Of a stretch of DNA of 64,000 nucleotides, positions 17,648-27,136 are shown one piece after another (the stretch's first letter is position 1; every line of letters begins with the position of its first letter). A program made the translations under genes and the position numbers. Source of the stretch: Bacillus cereus group sp. RP43 (GTDB lineage Bacteria > Bacillota > Bacilli > Bacillales > Bacillaceae_G); contig NZ_JARVHQ010000001.1 of NCBI RefSeq assembly GCF_040459645.1, positions 2,542,001 through 2,606,000 on the forward strand, read 5' to 3'. Under the pieces are notes generated by a model. It did no database searches, was not told the origin of the DNA, and saw only the letters and a program-made list of their open reading frames with translations.

Positions 17648-19553
17648 TAATATTTTTCGTAATAAGCGTACATACGCTGCCCATTTTTTAAGTTGTGCAT
17701 TTTCTATTATGATTTTCTTTACGTATGCCCTGTTATTATTTCATCCTGATTTACAAGGGGAATTAAAATCGACGAGTACAACAATAAGTGCATTTGGAAC
17801 ATTAGGATTTACAATTTCGCAAGGCTTGATTTTTGTATTTTCATTTTTCTTTATTCTATATTCAGTAAGTTCATTTTTAAAAACACGTAAGAAAGAATTT
17901 GGCATTTTAATGATGCAAGGTATGTCAATGAGGCAACTTAAGAAATTATTGTTGATTGAAAATATGTTAATTGGAATTGGATCAATTTGTATAGGAATTA
18001 TCATTGGTCTCATATTTTCTAAATTAGTTTTATTGATAAGTGCAAGTGTATTAATGATCAATAATGGTTTGCCTTTCTATATACCGATACAAGCGGTACT
18101 ATTAACAGTCATCACGTTTCTTTTCTTATTTTTAATTGTTTCGCTTGTTACTTTTAAAATGGTAAAAGTAACAGAACTTGTAGAACTCATTCAAGCAGAA
18201 GAAAAACCAAAACCTGAACCGAAATCTTCAATTTTATTATCGCTACTTTCTTTAATTAGTATAGGGTGTGGATATATTTCAGTATTTCGATTTATCTCAA
18301 GTCACAGTTTTATTATGCTTGGAATTGGTGTACTCCTTGTAATTATAGGAACGTACTTTTTATATACACAGTGTAGCGTTTATATATTGTATCTTGCGAA
18401 AAGGAGTGAATCTTTCTTTTTAAAAAGAACAAATATATTAACATTCTCAGAATTAATTTACCGTATGAAAGATAATGCAACCATGTTTTTTATAGTATCT
18501 ATTATTTCAGCAGTTGCATTTACAGCAATTGGTACGACAGCTGCTCTCGGTAATAGGGATCTGGTAAGAATGACAAATCCGTATACATTTCTGTATGTAA
18601 GTTTTGAAACAGACAAAGAGGTAAATAAAAATCTCTCTACTATAAAAAAACATCTTGCTGATGCTAATATTCCTTATCGAATGGCTTCGTCTTCAAATAA
18701 ATATACAGAAAGTAACGTATATGTAATAAAGTTAAGTGAATATAACGAACTTGCGAGAGCACTCGGGTATCAACAAGAAACGATTGAAAAAGAAGATGAA
18801 ATTTTACTAATCCCTGGAATGGTATCCCAAAAACAAGAATTTAAAAATGGTGACTATAAAAAGAATATTGAAGTCATTCAAGGAGATTGGACAAAGACAT
18901 TTCGTGTGAAAAAAGCTGTAGAAAATTTAGTTTTACCGCATGATACTAGAAGTATTTATATTGCTGTTCAAGATCATGTGTATGATGGAATCCCTGTTTC
19001 TCCTGACCAAGATGATATAGGTGATCAAAATCGTACTTACGGATTTGTTGTAGATGATTGGATGAAAACGAAAGAGATTTCAAACCAATTAAATAGTATA
19101 TTTGAAAAAGATGTTAGCAAAGATAATTTCTACTTTCAAGCTTTAACATTAGATTTGTTAAGTGCAAAGCAAACGAATGGATTATTACTTATGGCAAGTG
19201 TTTTAGTCGGAATCGTCTTCTTCACATTCGCTGCTAGTTTTATCTATTTTCGATTATATACTGATTTGGATCGCGATCAACAGCAATATAAAATGATTTC
19301 GAAAATGGGATTAAGTAAACGAGAATTAAAAAAAGTTGTAACGAGACAGTTATTATTAATGTTCTTCTTACCGATTGTCGTTGCAGTGATTCATACTGTA
19401 GTCGCTTATACGGCATTACAACAATTAGTCGATTTTTCTATTTTAAATAGCTCTATCGTTATTTTAATTTCATTTATATGTATACAAGTTTTATATTTCT
19501 TTATAACTCGTTGGCGTTACCTACAAAAGCTGTATAAAACTATGGAACAATAG
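17622..19553 (+). CDS. BceB-like ABC transporter permease
   Basis: A 643-residue FtsX-domain permease, close to the usual BceB length. It has about ten membrane helices: an N-terminal one (TYAAHFLSCAFSIMIFFTYALLLF), several before residue 310, then a large extracellular domain of roughly 220 residues (about 310-525), then a C-terminal group. This topology with one large loop between helices 7 and 8 is characteristic of BceB, whose loop senses peptide antibiotics. It overlaps the ATPase gene by 26 bases. The closest two-component genes in the window are 6 kb upstream (9015-10702), not adjacent as usual. Confidence 0.88.
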   Translation: MTFRQFAFNNIFRNKRTYAAHFLSCAFSIMIFFTYALLLFHPDLQGELKSTSTTISAFGTLGFTISQGLIFVFSFFFILYSVSSFLKTRKKEFGILMMQGMSMRQLKKLLLIENMLIGIGSICIGIIIGLIFSKLVLLISASVLMINNGLPFYIPIQAVLLTVITFLFLFLIVSLVTFKMVKVTELVELIQAEEKPKPEPKSSILLSLLSLISIGCGYISVFRFISSHSFIMLGIGVLLVIIGTYFLYTQCSVYILYLAKRSESFFLKRTNILTFSELIYRMKDNATMFFIVSIISAVAFTAIGTTAALGNRDLVRMTNPYTFLYVSFETDKEVNKNLSTIKKHLADANIPYRMASSSNKYTESNVYVIKLSEYNELARALGYQQETIEKEDEILLIPGMVSQKQEFKNGDYKKNIEVIQGDWTKTFRVKKAVENLVLPHDTRSIYIAVQDHVYDGIPVSPDQDDIGDQNRTYGFVVDDWMKTKEISNQLNSIFEKDVSKDNFYFQALTLDLLSAKQTNGLLLMASVLVGIVFFTFAASFIYFRLYTDLDRDQQQYKMISKMGLSKRELKKVVTRQLLLMFFLPIVVAVIHTVVAYTALQQLVDFSILNSSIVILISFICIQVLYFFITRWRYLQKLYKTMEQ

Positions 19554-19620
19554 AGGATATCAACTATTAAGATTACAGAAAATCATGTAAAAAACAAATT
19601 GAATTATGAAAGGAACCGTG

Positions 19621-20292
19621 ATGAAAAGAACACTAACTATCTTCATGTTAACTATAATAATTTTAATAAGCTTAAGCGCATGTTCTAAAAATGAAGACTT
19701 ATTCCCAGCTAACGGTGTACTAATCATTGGAGATGAGAATAATACTTCACCAATTATTAATCGTTATAAGGAAAATACGAAAGAAAATGAAGTTTATTCA
19801 GTGAAAACAGGTGAATTTGGAAAAGGGAAGGTACTAATATTAAATGAATCTACTGCGCAAGCGATGATTAAAGAAAAGATTTTTTGTAAACGGGATAATG
19901 TATCCAGTTCTATGCCTATAGACACATTACCGAATTTTCCAAAAGAAGGCTCACTATTATTTACGCATGAAGACGAAAAGACTATACAAAGTATTGAAAT
20001 AGAAGGAAGAGAGATTCCTGTTAAATATGATAGTAATGCTTGGATTGGTAACACTCGTAATTATGGGTTTCAATGGTATGTGATTGTAGCGAAAAATAGT
20101 GTATATAAAGAAATAAAAGCAAATGAAACGAAAATGCAACTTCTTCATCTGAAAAAATCTTTAGGTGACGAAAAACCTAAAATGTCGACAGATAATACAT
20201 TGATTAATGAAAATGTAAAAGTAAGAAAGCTAATTAAAGGTTTAGAAGGAGAAGTATCTTTTCAGTTTGTAACGATTGGAGAAAAATCTTAA
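19621..20292 (+). CDS. Putative lipoprotein next to the BceAB-like module
   Basis: A 223-residue protein. It has an N-terminal signal (MKRTLTIFMLTIIILISLSAC) with lipobox LSAC, so Cys21 should be lipidated and the protein anchored outside the membrane. The mature part is polar with no catalytic motif I recognise. It starts 68 bases after the permease and probably belongs to the same transcript, suggesting an accessory role in peptide-antibiotic sensing or resistance. AAAGGA precedes the ATG at 19621. Confidence 0.75.
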   Translation: MKRTLTIFMLTIIILISLSACSKNEDLFPANGVLIIGDENNTSPIINRYKENTKENEVYSVKTGEFGKGKVLILNESTAQAMIKEKIFCKRDNVSSSMPIDTLPNFPKEGSLLFTHEDEKTIQSIEIEGREIPVKYDSNAWIGNTRNYGFQWYVIVAKNSVYKEIKANETKMQLLHLKKSLGDEKPKMSTDNTLINENVKVRKLIKGLEGEVSFQFVTIGEKS

Positions 20293-20294
20293 AA

Positions 20295-20342
20295 AAAGAG
20301 TTCGAGGTTGATAATATTTTTATCAACCTTGAACTCTTTTTC
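20295..20342. terminator. Convergent terminator after the lipoprotein gene
   Basis: Long hairpin with arms AGAGTTCGAGGTTGATA and TATCAACCTTGAACTCT flanked by A and T runs. It serves both the lipoprotein gene and the minus-strand gene at 20370. Confidence 0.85.
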
Positions 20343-20369
20343 GTTTATAGATAACTCATGTAACATAGT

Positions 20370-20711
20370 TTACATTACTTCATTTAATTGGGTCTCGCTT
20401 GTTTCTTCAATCACATTTGAACTTTGAACCGAACTATTTTGAGCTTCTTTTTCTTTACGGGATTTTTGTAGCATTTCAAGTATGATCCATAAAGGAACAC
20501 CTTTATCTTTCAACACGCCCCATAAATCTAATTCGTTAAATTTATGCTCAGGTTGTTTCATTTCTTTTCCAGATGAACGAATATCAAATTTGATTGGATC
20601 ATTTGATTTCTTATCTTCAAGTTTAGTAGAAGAGATAGTATTATGCTCAAGATTAGATGGAGTTATTTTAGTAGGTTGAGATAATGTATGAATGTTTGAT
20701 CCGATTTGCAT
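20370..20711 (-). CDS. Hypothetical small protein
   Basis: A 113-residue soluble polar protein. Start 20711 is set by AAGGAGG in front of MQIGSNIHTL; a longer reading from 20768 contains that ribosome site. Residues 20-60 are Ser/Lys/Asn-rich and probably disordered. A conserved-looking core, NELDLWGVLKDKGVPLWIILEMLQKSRKE with Trp residues, could form two helices. The tail is acidic. No family recognised; function unknown. Confidence 0.6.
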   Translation of the reverse strand: MQIGSNIHTLSQPTKITPSNLEHNTISSTKLEDKKSNDPIKFDIRSSGKEMKQPEHKFNELDLWGVLKDKGVPLWIILEMLQKSRKEKEAQNSSVQSSNVIEETSETQLNEVM

Positions 20712-20990
20712 GCTTTTTTCCTCCTTTTCAAGCAATGAAATTAGTTTTCTTATGAATATTAAATCCATTTAACATGAGGAAACTACATTCAATTATAAAT
20801 TCTAATAATAAGATTTACAAGTTGTATTGTAAAAAGTAAATGTTTACTTGAATTAATATTTATCAACATTTGTGTATGTTTTCTATATATACAATGTATA
20901 TAAAATACTTTACATTATGTTTAAGTTAAAAACGAATTGTGTAAATCTTTTTCACGGAAAAATGTAAACGTTTTATTAGGGGGAGAAAGT

Positions 20991-22232
20991 ATGGGGAAGC
21001 TATTTTTAAAAATATGTTTTTTTGCATTAGTGACTGTTTGTTCATTTGTAGCGAAAACAACTTACGCTGAAGAGAGGCAACAAAATAATTATCCTATCAT
21101 TTTAGTGAATGGATTTGCTGGATGGGGTAGGGAAGAAATGCTAGGGGTAAAATATTGGGGTGGTGTTCATGATATACAGGAAGATTTAAAAAGAAATGGT
21201 TATACAGTTCATACGGCTGCTGTTGGCCCTGTTTCTAGTAATTGGGACCGTGCATGTGAATTATATGCGCAAATTAAAGGTGGAACAGTAGATTATGGTG
21301 CGGCGCACGCTGAGAAACATGGACATAATCGTTTTGGTAGAACTTATAGTGGATTTGCACCGAATTGGAGTGAAACAAATAAAGTACATTTAGTTGGGCA
21401 TAGTATGGGTGGACAAACGACGCGAACATTGGTACAGCTATTAAAAGAAGGAAGTTTTGATGAAAAAAATTATATGAAAAATCATCCAAACACAAAGGTA
21501 TCACCACTATTTGAAGGTGGTAAATCGTATGTTCATAGTGTTACAACATTAGCAACTCCTCACAACGGGACAACACTTGCGGATGGTAGTCTATTGCTTC
21601 CGTTTGTTAAAGATCTACTCATTACAACTGCAAGTTTAGGAGGAAACAATAATTTATCATTATATGATTTTAAATTGGATCAATGGGGAATAAAGAAGAA
21701 TGCTGGAGAGTCCTTTTTCCAATATACTGATCGTATTCTAAATAGTTCACTTTGGAAAAATACAAAAGATATAAGTCAATGGGATTTAAGTACTGATGGT
21801 GCAAAGGAGTTAAATAATTGGGTACAGACGCAATCGGATGTGTATTACTTATCCTATAGTGGACATGCATCGCAAGCAGCACCAATAACAGGTTTACATT
21901 TACCTCATATAACGATGAACAAAGTGTTAATGGGTAATGCATTTTTCTTAGGTTCCTATGCAAGATATGAAGAAAATCGCCCATTAATTGATACATCTTG
22001 GTGGCAAAATGACGGTGTAGTAAATACAAATTCTATGATTGCGCCTTCGTCTAATATTGCCGTAAATAATAATGAGTCTTTACAGGTTGGAAAATGGAAT
22101 CATATTGAAACGAAAGCAAATTGGGATCATCTCGATATGGTAGGATTAAGCGTTTCAGATACGTTAGGTTTTTCTAATATTCAAGAGTTTTATAGAACAA
22201 TTGCAGAAAAATTATCACGGTTACCGAAATAG
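20991..22232 (+). CDS. Secreted lipase (family I.5-like)
   Basis: A 413-residue secreted triacylglycerol lipase. The signal peptide is about 28 residues (LFLKICFFALVTVCSFVAKTTYAEE, cleavage after TYA). The mature enzyme starts NNYPIILVNGFAGWGREE, with the oxyanion-hole segment NGFAGW. The nucleophile elbow GHSMGG places Ser138. Segments TLATPHNGTTLADG and NDGVVNTNSM are typical of Geobacillus-type I.5 lipases. The catalytic His lies in the C-terminal WDHLDMVG. Start at 20991 follows GGGGGAGA. A strong terminator follows. I saw no PlcR box in the upstream 200 bases. Confidence 0.92.
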   Translation: MGKLFLKICFFALVTVCSFVAKTTYAEERQQNNYPIILVNGFAGWGREEMLGVKYWGGVHDIQEDLKRNGYTVHTAAVGPVSSNWDRACELYAQIKGGTVDYGAAHAEKHGHNRFGRTYSGFAPNWSETNKVHLVGHSMGGQTTRTLVQLLKEGSFDEKNYMKNHPNTKVSPLFEGGKSYVHSVTTLATPHNGTTLADGSLLLPFVKDLLITTASLGGNNNLSLYDFKLDQWGIKKNAGESFFQYTDRILNSSLWKNTKDISQWDLSTDGAKELNNWVQTQSDVYYLSYSGHASQAAPITGLHLPHITMNKVLMGNAFFLGSYARYEENRPLIDTSWWQNDGVVNTNSMIAPSSNIAVNNNESLQVGKWNHIETKANWDHLDMVGLSVSDTLGFSNIQEFYRTIAEKLSRLPK

Positions 22233-22240
22233 ATAATAAT

Positions 22241-22276
22241 AAAGCGCTCTCGATGGAATTCGAGGGCGCTTTATAT
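22241..22276 (+). terminator. Lipase terminator
   Basis: Arms AAAGCGCTCTCGA and TCGAGGGCGCTTT, one mismatch, followed by a T-rich stretch. Confidence 0.8.
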
Positions 22277-22319
22277 TATATTGAAAGAGGGATTTGGTAG
22301 AAAAATATGGGGGGATATT

Positions 22320-23345
22320 ATGAAAATTCAAGTTGTTTTATCAGGATATGGGACAGTTGGTAAAGAATTTATTAAATTGTTAAACGAAAAATATTTATAT
22401 ATAAATGAAACATATGGAATTGAGTTAGTTGTTAGTGGAGTGATAGGAAGAAATATTGCAATACATAACGGGAAAGGTTTGCAGATTAATGATTTATTGA
22501 CGTATGGTGATGGTTCTGCGGCAATTGAAAAATATATCGCCCATTATCCAGAGGAACGCGGAACGATTAATATAAATGGTACTGTATTGGTTGAATCAAC
22601 TGCTACAAATCTTAAAAATGGAAATCCAGGGAAACAGTATATGAAACAAGCTATTGAAAATCAAATGGATATAGTAGCTATTTCAAAAGGTGCACTTGTT
22701 ACAGCTTGGAGTGAACTAAATGAGGCAGCGCGTATTTCAGGCTCACGCATACGGTATAGTGGCGCAACTGCGGCTGCGTTACCAACATTAGACATTGGAC
22801 AACTAAGTTTAGCTGGCTGTCATATTGAAAAAATAGAAGGAATATTGAACGGGACAACAAATTATATTCTTACAAAGATGTATGAAGAAGATAAGACGTT
22901 TGAAGAAGCATTGCAAGAAGCACAAAATAAAGGAATTGCGGAGACTAACCCGTTATTAGATATAAGCGGGATGGATAGCGCTTGTAAATTATTACTTTTG
23001 ACGAATAGTTTAATGGGAATAGATTATTCACTCGAAGATATACAAATAAACGGAATAGAGCACGTTACAACGCAACAAATTCAAAATGCAAAGGAACAAA
23101 ATAAATTTATTAAATTAATTGCATCAGCATATAAAGATGATAATGGAAAAGTAAACCTTAGTGTACAACCTTGTAATTTAGAGAAAGAACATCCATTGGC
23201 AAATATAAATAGTACCGAAAAAGGAATTACATTCTTTACGGATTCAATGGGACAAGTGACAACGCTTGGAGGGGCCTCAAACCCACGTGGGGCAGCAGCA
23301 GCCGCTTTGAAAGATGTAATCAATCTATATCGAAAGGATTTATAG
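22320..23345 (+). CDS. hom: Homoserine dehydrogenase (short form, no ACT domain)
   Basis: A 341-residue NAD(P)-dependent enzyme converting aspartate-semialdehyde to homoserine on the threonine/methionine route. The nucleotide site is VVLSGYGTVGKEF at the start; the catalytic domain shows GGASNPRGAAAAAL near the end and ILNGTTNYILTKMYE in the middle. The usual C-terminal ACT regulatory domain (about 430-residue enzymes) is missing, so threonine feedback is unlikely. GGGGGAT lies before the ATG at 22320. It stands 97 bases ahead of the MocR-ddl pair and may be a second, specialised copy. Confidence 0.85.
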   Translation: MKIQVVLSGYGTVGKEFIKLLNEKYLYINETYGIELVVSGVIGRNIAIHNGKGLQINDLLTYGDGSAAIEKYIAHYPEERGTININGTVLVESTATNLKNGNPGKQYMKQAIENQMDIVAISKGALVTAWSELNEAARISGSRIRYSGATAAALPTLDIGQLSLAGCHIEKIEGILNGTTNYILTKMYEEDKTFEEALQEAQNKGIAETNPLLDISGMDSACKLLLLTNSLMGIDYSLEDIQINGIEHVTTQQIQNAKEQNKFIKLIASAYKDDNGKVNLSVQPCNLEKEHPLANINSTEKGITFFTDSMGQVTTLGGASNPRGAAAAALKDVINLYRKDL

Positions 23346-23441
23346 GCTCTATAACCGTACCGCTATTCATAAAAAATACATATGTAGTGGACCTTTTGAG
23401 AAAGAAATAAATATGCAAAAATAATTGCAGGGGGTAAGAAA

Positions 23442-24890
23442 TTGTTTAAAGATTTTAAAGTTGTAAAAGATCGTCCCGTTTATATTCAATTAAAGGATTA
23501 TTTAAAAAAGATGATTATGAAAGGGCATTTGCTCGGTGATCAAAAAATCCCATCAACAAGGGAACTGAGTGAATTATTATCAGTGAGCAGAAATACAGTA
23601 CTCTCTGCTTATGCGGATTTAGAACAAGAAGGACTCATTTATGCAGTTAAAGGAAAAGGAAATTTCGTTGCGAAGGTGGATATATCTAACACCTCGTCTG
23701 TTGAAATAGATTGGAAAAATAAACTTAATACTGTTACCATATTAGCGGATGAATTAGACTTAATGAAACATGGAGTTCGCTGGGAAAAAGGAATGATTGT
23801 TTTTAATAGTATAGCCCCGGACGAAAAGCTATTTGATGTTGAAAATTTCAAAAGAGCTTTTCTTACTCGTATGTCCATTGAAGGGGATATCGTATTGAAC
23901 TACGGATATGCAAAAGGTTATCGACCGTTAATGAATTATCTACTTCATTACATGGAAATGAAAGGTGTAGATATTTCGAACAAAGATATTTTAATTACAA
24001 ATGGATTTACAGAAGGGTTAGATATTGTACTATCTTCTTTATCGAAAAAATCAGGGCGTGTTATTTGTGAGAATCCAACTCACCATGCTGCATTGAAACT
24101 TTTTCGCTTACATGGACTTGAAGTTCATGGGATAGATATGAATGATGATGGTATTGATACGACTGAAGTAGAAAAAAGTTTACGTGAAAAGGATTTTGAT
24201 TTTGCGTATTTAATTCCTTCTTATCATAATCCAACTGGTATTGTTACGAGTTCGGAGAAAAGAACGGAATTGATGAGGTTATTTTCGAAATATAAGGTTC
24301 CTATTATAGAGGATGGATTTAATGAAGAATTACGTTATTCAGGTTCACATTTATCGCCATTATTAACTTTTGCTGGTGCTGGTAATAATGTGATTTATAT
24401 TAGTAGCTTTTCGAAGGTACTTTTCCCTGGTTTACGTGTAGGGTGGATTATTGCCGATAAAGAACTGATTCATTATTTAGAAAGTGTTAAAAGAGCAAGA
24501 ACCATTCACACATCTACGTTAGATCAAGCTGTTCTGTTTCAATATTTACATGAAGGATATTTTGAAAAATATTTAAAAAAGGCAAGATCTGTTTACAAGA
24601 AAAAATATGAGTTAGCTGTTGGGGCTTGCAATCAGTACATTCCGTTTAAAAGGATGACTGGAGATGGCGGACTTCATTTGTTTATAGAGTTGGAAGAAAA
24701 AATTCATGCTCGCACACTTTTACAAAAGTGTTATGAGAAAGGCGTAACGTTTTCTCCTGGAGATGTTTTTTATTCTGATGGAGGGGGAGCGAATACATTC
24801 CGCTTAGGTTTTTCACGTTTGAAGGAAAAAGAAATAGTTAGTGGGATTCAAATAATTGGTGAAACTTTAAAAAATGAAACTTGGAGTTGA
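23442..24890 (+). CDS. MocR-type GntR/aminotransferase regulator (DdlR-like)
   Basis: A 482-residue fusion. Residues 1-75 are a GntR-type winged helix (DYLKKMIMKGHLLGDQKIPSTRELSELLSVSRNTV). The rest is a class I aminotransferase fold that binds PLP, with the Lys in SFSKVLFPGLRVGW and the Asn/Pro-rich site YHNPTGIV. Such proteins are regulators rather than transaminases. A MocR protein called DdlR controls the D-Ala-D-Ala ligase gene in Brevibacillus. Here the gene overlaps nothing but ends only 4 bases before the ddl start, which strongly suggests the same job. The start is TTG at 23442 behind GGGGTAAG. Confidence 0.9.
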   Translation: MFKDFKVVKDRPVYIQLKDYLKKMIMKGHLLGDQKIPSTRELSELLSVSRNTVLSAYADLEQEGLIYAVKGKGNFVAKVDISNTSSVEIDWKNKLNTVTILADELDLMKHGVRWEKGMIVFNSIAPDEKLFDVENFKRAFLTRMSIEGDIVLNYGYAKGYRPLMNYLLHYMEMKGVDISNKDILITNGFTEGLDIVLSSLSKKSGRVICENPTHHAALKLFRLHGLEVHGIDMNDDGIDTTEVEKSLREKDFDFAYLIPSYHNPTGIVTSSEKRTELMRLFSKYKVPIIEDGFNEELRYSGSHLSPLLTFAGAGNNVIYISSFSKVLFPGLRVGWIIADKELIHYLESVKRARTIHTSTLDQAVLFQYLHEGYFEKYLKKARSVYKKKYELAVGACNQYIPFKRMTGDGGLHLFIELEEKIHARTLLQKCYEKGVTFSPGDVFYSDGGGANTFRLGFSRLKEKEIVSGIQIIGETLKNETWS

Positions 24891-24894
24891 GAAA

Positions 24895-25809
24895 ATGAGA
24901 ATTGGCGTTATTATGGGAGGAGTATCCTCTGAAAAACAAGTATCAATTATGACTGGGAATGAAATGATTGCACATTTAGATAAAAATAAGTATGAAATCG
25001 TTCCAATTATGTTAAATGAAAAAATAGATTTAATTGAAAAAGCGAAAGACATTGATTTTGCATTGCTAGCATTACACGGAAAATACGGAGAAGATGGTAC
25101 GGTTCAAGGGACGCTTGAGAGTTTAGGTATTCCATATAGCGGAAGTAATATGTTATCTAGCGGTATATGTATGGATAAAAATATTTCGAAAAAGATTTTG
25201 CGTTATGAAGGAGTAGAAACACCAGATTGGATTGAACTTACAAAAATGGAGGATCTAAAGATTGATGATTTAGATAAGTTAGGATTTCCGTTAGTGGTAA
25301 AACCAAACTCTGGTGGCTCGAGTGTTGGCGTAAAGATCGTCAATGATAAAAATGAATTGATCTCAATGCTGGAAACGGTATTCGAATGGGATTCTGAAGT
25401 AGTAATTGAGAAGTATATAAAAGGTGACGAGATTACATGTTCAATTTTTGATGGTAAACAGTTACCTATCGTTTCCATTCGACATGCAGCTGAGTTTTTC
25501 GACTACAATGCAAAATACGATGATGTTAGTACAATTGAAGAAGTTATTGAACTTCCAGCTGAAATACAGGAACGTGTAAATAAAGCGTCACTGGCTTGTT
25601 ATAAAGCATTAAAATGTAGTGTTTATGCAAGGGTTGATATGATGGTGAAGGACGGAATTCCATATGTAATGGAGGTTAATACATTACCAGGGATGACCCA
25701 ATCAAGTTTACTGCCAAAAAGTGCAGATGCCGCGGGGATTAATTATAGTAAACTATTAGATATGATAATTGAAACTTCATTAAGAGTGAGGAAAGAAGAA
25801 GGTTTTTAA
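24895..25809 (+). CDS. ddl: D-alanine--D-alanine ligase
   Basis: A 304-residue ATP-grasp ligase that joins two D-alanines for peptidoglycan precursors. Landmarks are GGVSSEKQVS at the start, LALHGKYGEDGTVQG, PNSGGSSVGVKI (ATP site) and the C-terminal metal and ATP site VMEVNTLPGMTQSSLLPKSA. The Tyr-containing loop FDYNAKYDD fits a D-Ala-D-Ala rather than a D-Ala-D-lactate enzyme. It begins 4 bases after the MocR gene, whose tail contains its ribosome site (TTGGAGTTGAG). The short B-type length suggests it may be an additional ligase rather than the housekeeping one. Confidence 0.93.
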   Translation: MRIGVIMGGVSSEKQVSIMTGNEMIAHLDKNKYEIVPIMLNEKIDLIEKAKDIDFALLALHGKYGEDGTVQGTLESLGIPYSGSNMLSSGICMDKNISKKILRYEGVETPDWIELTKMEDLKIDDLDKLGFPLVVKPNSGGSSVGVKIVNDKNELISMLETVFEWDSEVVIEKYIKGDEITCSIFDGKQLPIVSIRHAAEFFDYNAKYDDVSTIEEVIELPAEIQERVNKASLACYKALKCSVYARVDMMVKDGIPYVMEVNTLPGMTQSSLLPKSADAAGINYSKLLDMIIETSLRVRKEEGF

Positions 25810-25831
25810 GATAATTATACAATTAAAACTT

Positions 25832-25859
25832 TTGATAGTTCCACGAAGTATGCTATGAT
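25832..25859 (+). promoter_or_regulatory. Promoter of the tenA transcript
   Basis: TTGATA (25832-25837), a 16-base spacer and TATGAT (25854-25859) ahead of the TPP riboswitch. Confidence 0.65.
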
Positions 25860-25887
25860 AATTACAATACGACAACTAAATATTTAT

Positions 25888-26052
25888 CCACTAGGGGGGC
25901 CTTTTGTAGGCTGAGATCAAACATATTTTTGAGACTCTTAGTACCTGATCTGGTTAATACCAGCGTAGGGAAGTGGGAAGACGATTATATTTAAAGAATA
26001 CATTAATATTGTCTATTTCACTTTCTTTACGCCTGTAAAGAAAGTTTTTTTT
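25888..26052 (+). promoter_or_regulatory. TPP (THI-box) riboswitch with terminator
   Basis: The aptamer runs from 25888 to 25976. It includes the conserved GGCTGAGATCAAA segment (25909-25921), ACCTGATCTGG and TAATACCAGCGTAGGGAAG. P1 arms CCACT and AGTGG close it. The expression platform is a terminator, ACTTTCTTTAC / GTAAAGAAAGT plus T8 (26020-26052). Thiamine pyrophosphate should turn tenA off. Confidence 0.95.
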
Positions 26053-26115
26053 GTTTTACTGATTTAATAACTGTGGATAAATACGTATATTTTATACATT
26101 ATTGGAGGAATTTAA

Positions 26116-26802
26116 ATGACTTTTTCACAAACATTACGTAAAGAAGTAGATTCTATTTGGGAGGCAAGTTTTCATCATCCTTTTGTAAAAAAACTTGGCG
26201 AAGGAACGTTAGATTTAGCTAGTTTCCGTTATTACGTACTTCAAGATTCATATTACTTAAGTCATTTTGCTAGAGTACAAACGTTAGGTGCTGCAAAGGC
26301 TCTTGAATTAGAAACGACGGCCCGTATGGCGCATCATGCACAAAATACGTATGAAGCTGAGTTATCATTACATGAGAATTTCGCAAAGAAATTAGGGATT
26401 ACGAAAGAAGAAAAAGATAATTTTATTCCTGCGCCAACTGCATATGCATATACATCTCATATGTATCGTGCAGCTTATGAAGGGCATTTAGGAGATATTA
26501 TTGCAGCTATTTTACCTTGTTATTGGTTATATTATGAAATCGGTGAACGATTAAAAGAATGTCAACCAGAAGAGCCAATTTATCAAGAATGGATTTCTGC
26601 ATATGGATCTGATTGGTTCCGTACTCTAGTAGAAGAGCAAATCACACGATTAGATACTATTGCTGAAAAAGTAACAGAGGCAGACCGTAATCGTATGAGA
26701 CAACATTTTATTTTTAGTAGTCAATATGAATATTCATTTTGGGAAATGGCATATACATTAGAAAAATGGCCGGTGAATGAAGAAATTAAAGGTGTTATTT
26801 AA
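26116..26802 (+). CDS. tenA: Thiaminase II / aminopyrimidine aminohydrolase
   Basis: A 228-residue all-helical TenA enzyme. It hydrolyses aminopyrimidine breakdown products of thiamine to HMP, and thiamine itself to HMP plus thiazole, for salvage. Active-site residues expected from B. subtilis TenA are present: Asp44 in VLQDSYYL, Cys135 in ILPCYWLYYEIG, and the C-terminal Glu in SFWEMAY. The TPP riboswitch directly upstream confirms the pathway. It stands alone rather than in a thi operon. GGAGGAA precedes the ATG. Confidence 0.95.
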   Translation: MTFSQTLRKEVDSIWEASFHHPFVKKLGEGTLDLASFRYYVLQDSYYLSHFARVQTLGAAKALELETTARMAHHAQNTYEAELSLHENFAKKLGITKEEKDNFIPAPTAYAYTSHMYRAAYEGHLGDIIAAILPCYWLYYEIGERLKECQPEEPIYQEWISAYGSDWFRTLVEEQITRLDTIAEKVTEADRNRMRQHFIFSSQYEYSFWEMAYTLEKWPVNEEIKGVI

Positions 26803-26814
26803 TAAAGAGTATAT

Positions 26815-26850
26815 AAAAGGTATCGCTATATAAAGAGGTGATACCTTTTA
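26815..26850 (+). terminator. tenA terminator
   Basis: Arms AAAAGGTATC and GATACCTTTT. Confidence 0.8.
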
Positions 26851-27136
26851 TTATATTTAGTTTCTGTAATTTTTTTGTAAATCATAGATAAAAAATATAA
26901 AAATAAATTATAATGATTTAGTGATGTACATAGTGACATAAGGAGGTATTTATATGTTAATAGGAACTTTTTATTAATTTGGTTTTAATAATGTATCATT
27001 TATATAATTAAATGTATTGTAGCTATTTCCTTTAATGTGCTTGGTTTAAATTTGATTCGTTTATGCTTAAAAAAATTGGTATCTTTTCTAGTATTATTCA
27101 TGATCAATATAAATTAAGAGAGGAAGTATTAATAAT
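26851..27136 (+). other. Leader region of the PIWI-RE candidate, with a tiny ORF
   Basis: A perfect AGGAGG (26941-26946) lies 7 bases before an 8-codon ORF MLIGTFY-stop (26954-26977). A second short frame, 27063-27158 (31 codons, MLKKIGIFSSIIHDQ...), overlaps the start of the big gene. These may be a regulatory leader or the remnants of a lost upstream gene. No hairpin terminator seen. Confidence 0.35.

Noticed and set aside
20769..20990. PlcR box upstream of the secreted lipase
   Set aside because: No TATGNAN4TNCATA match was found by eye in this interval.
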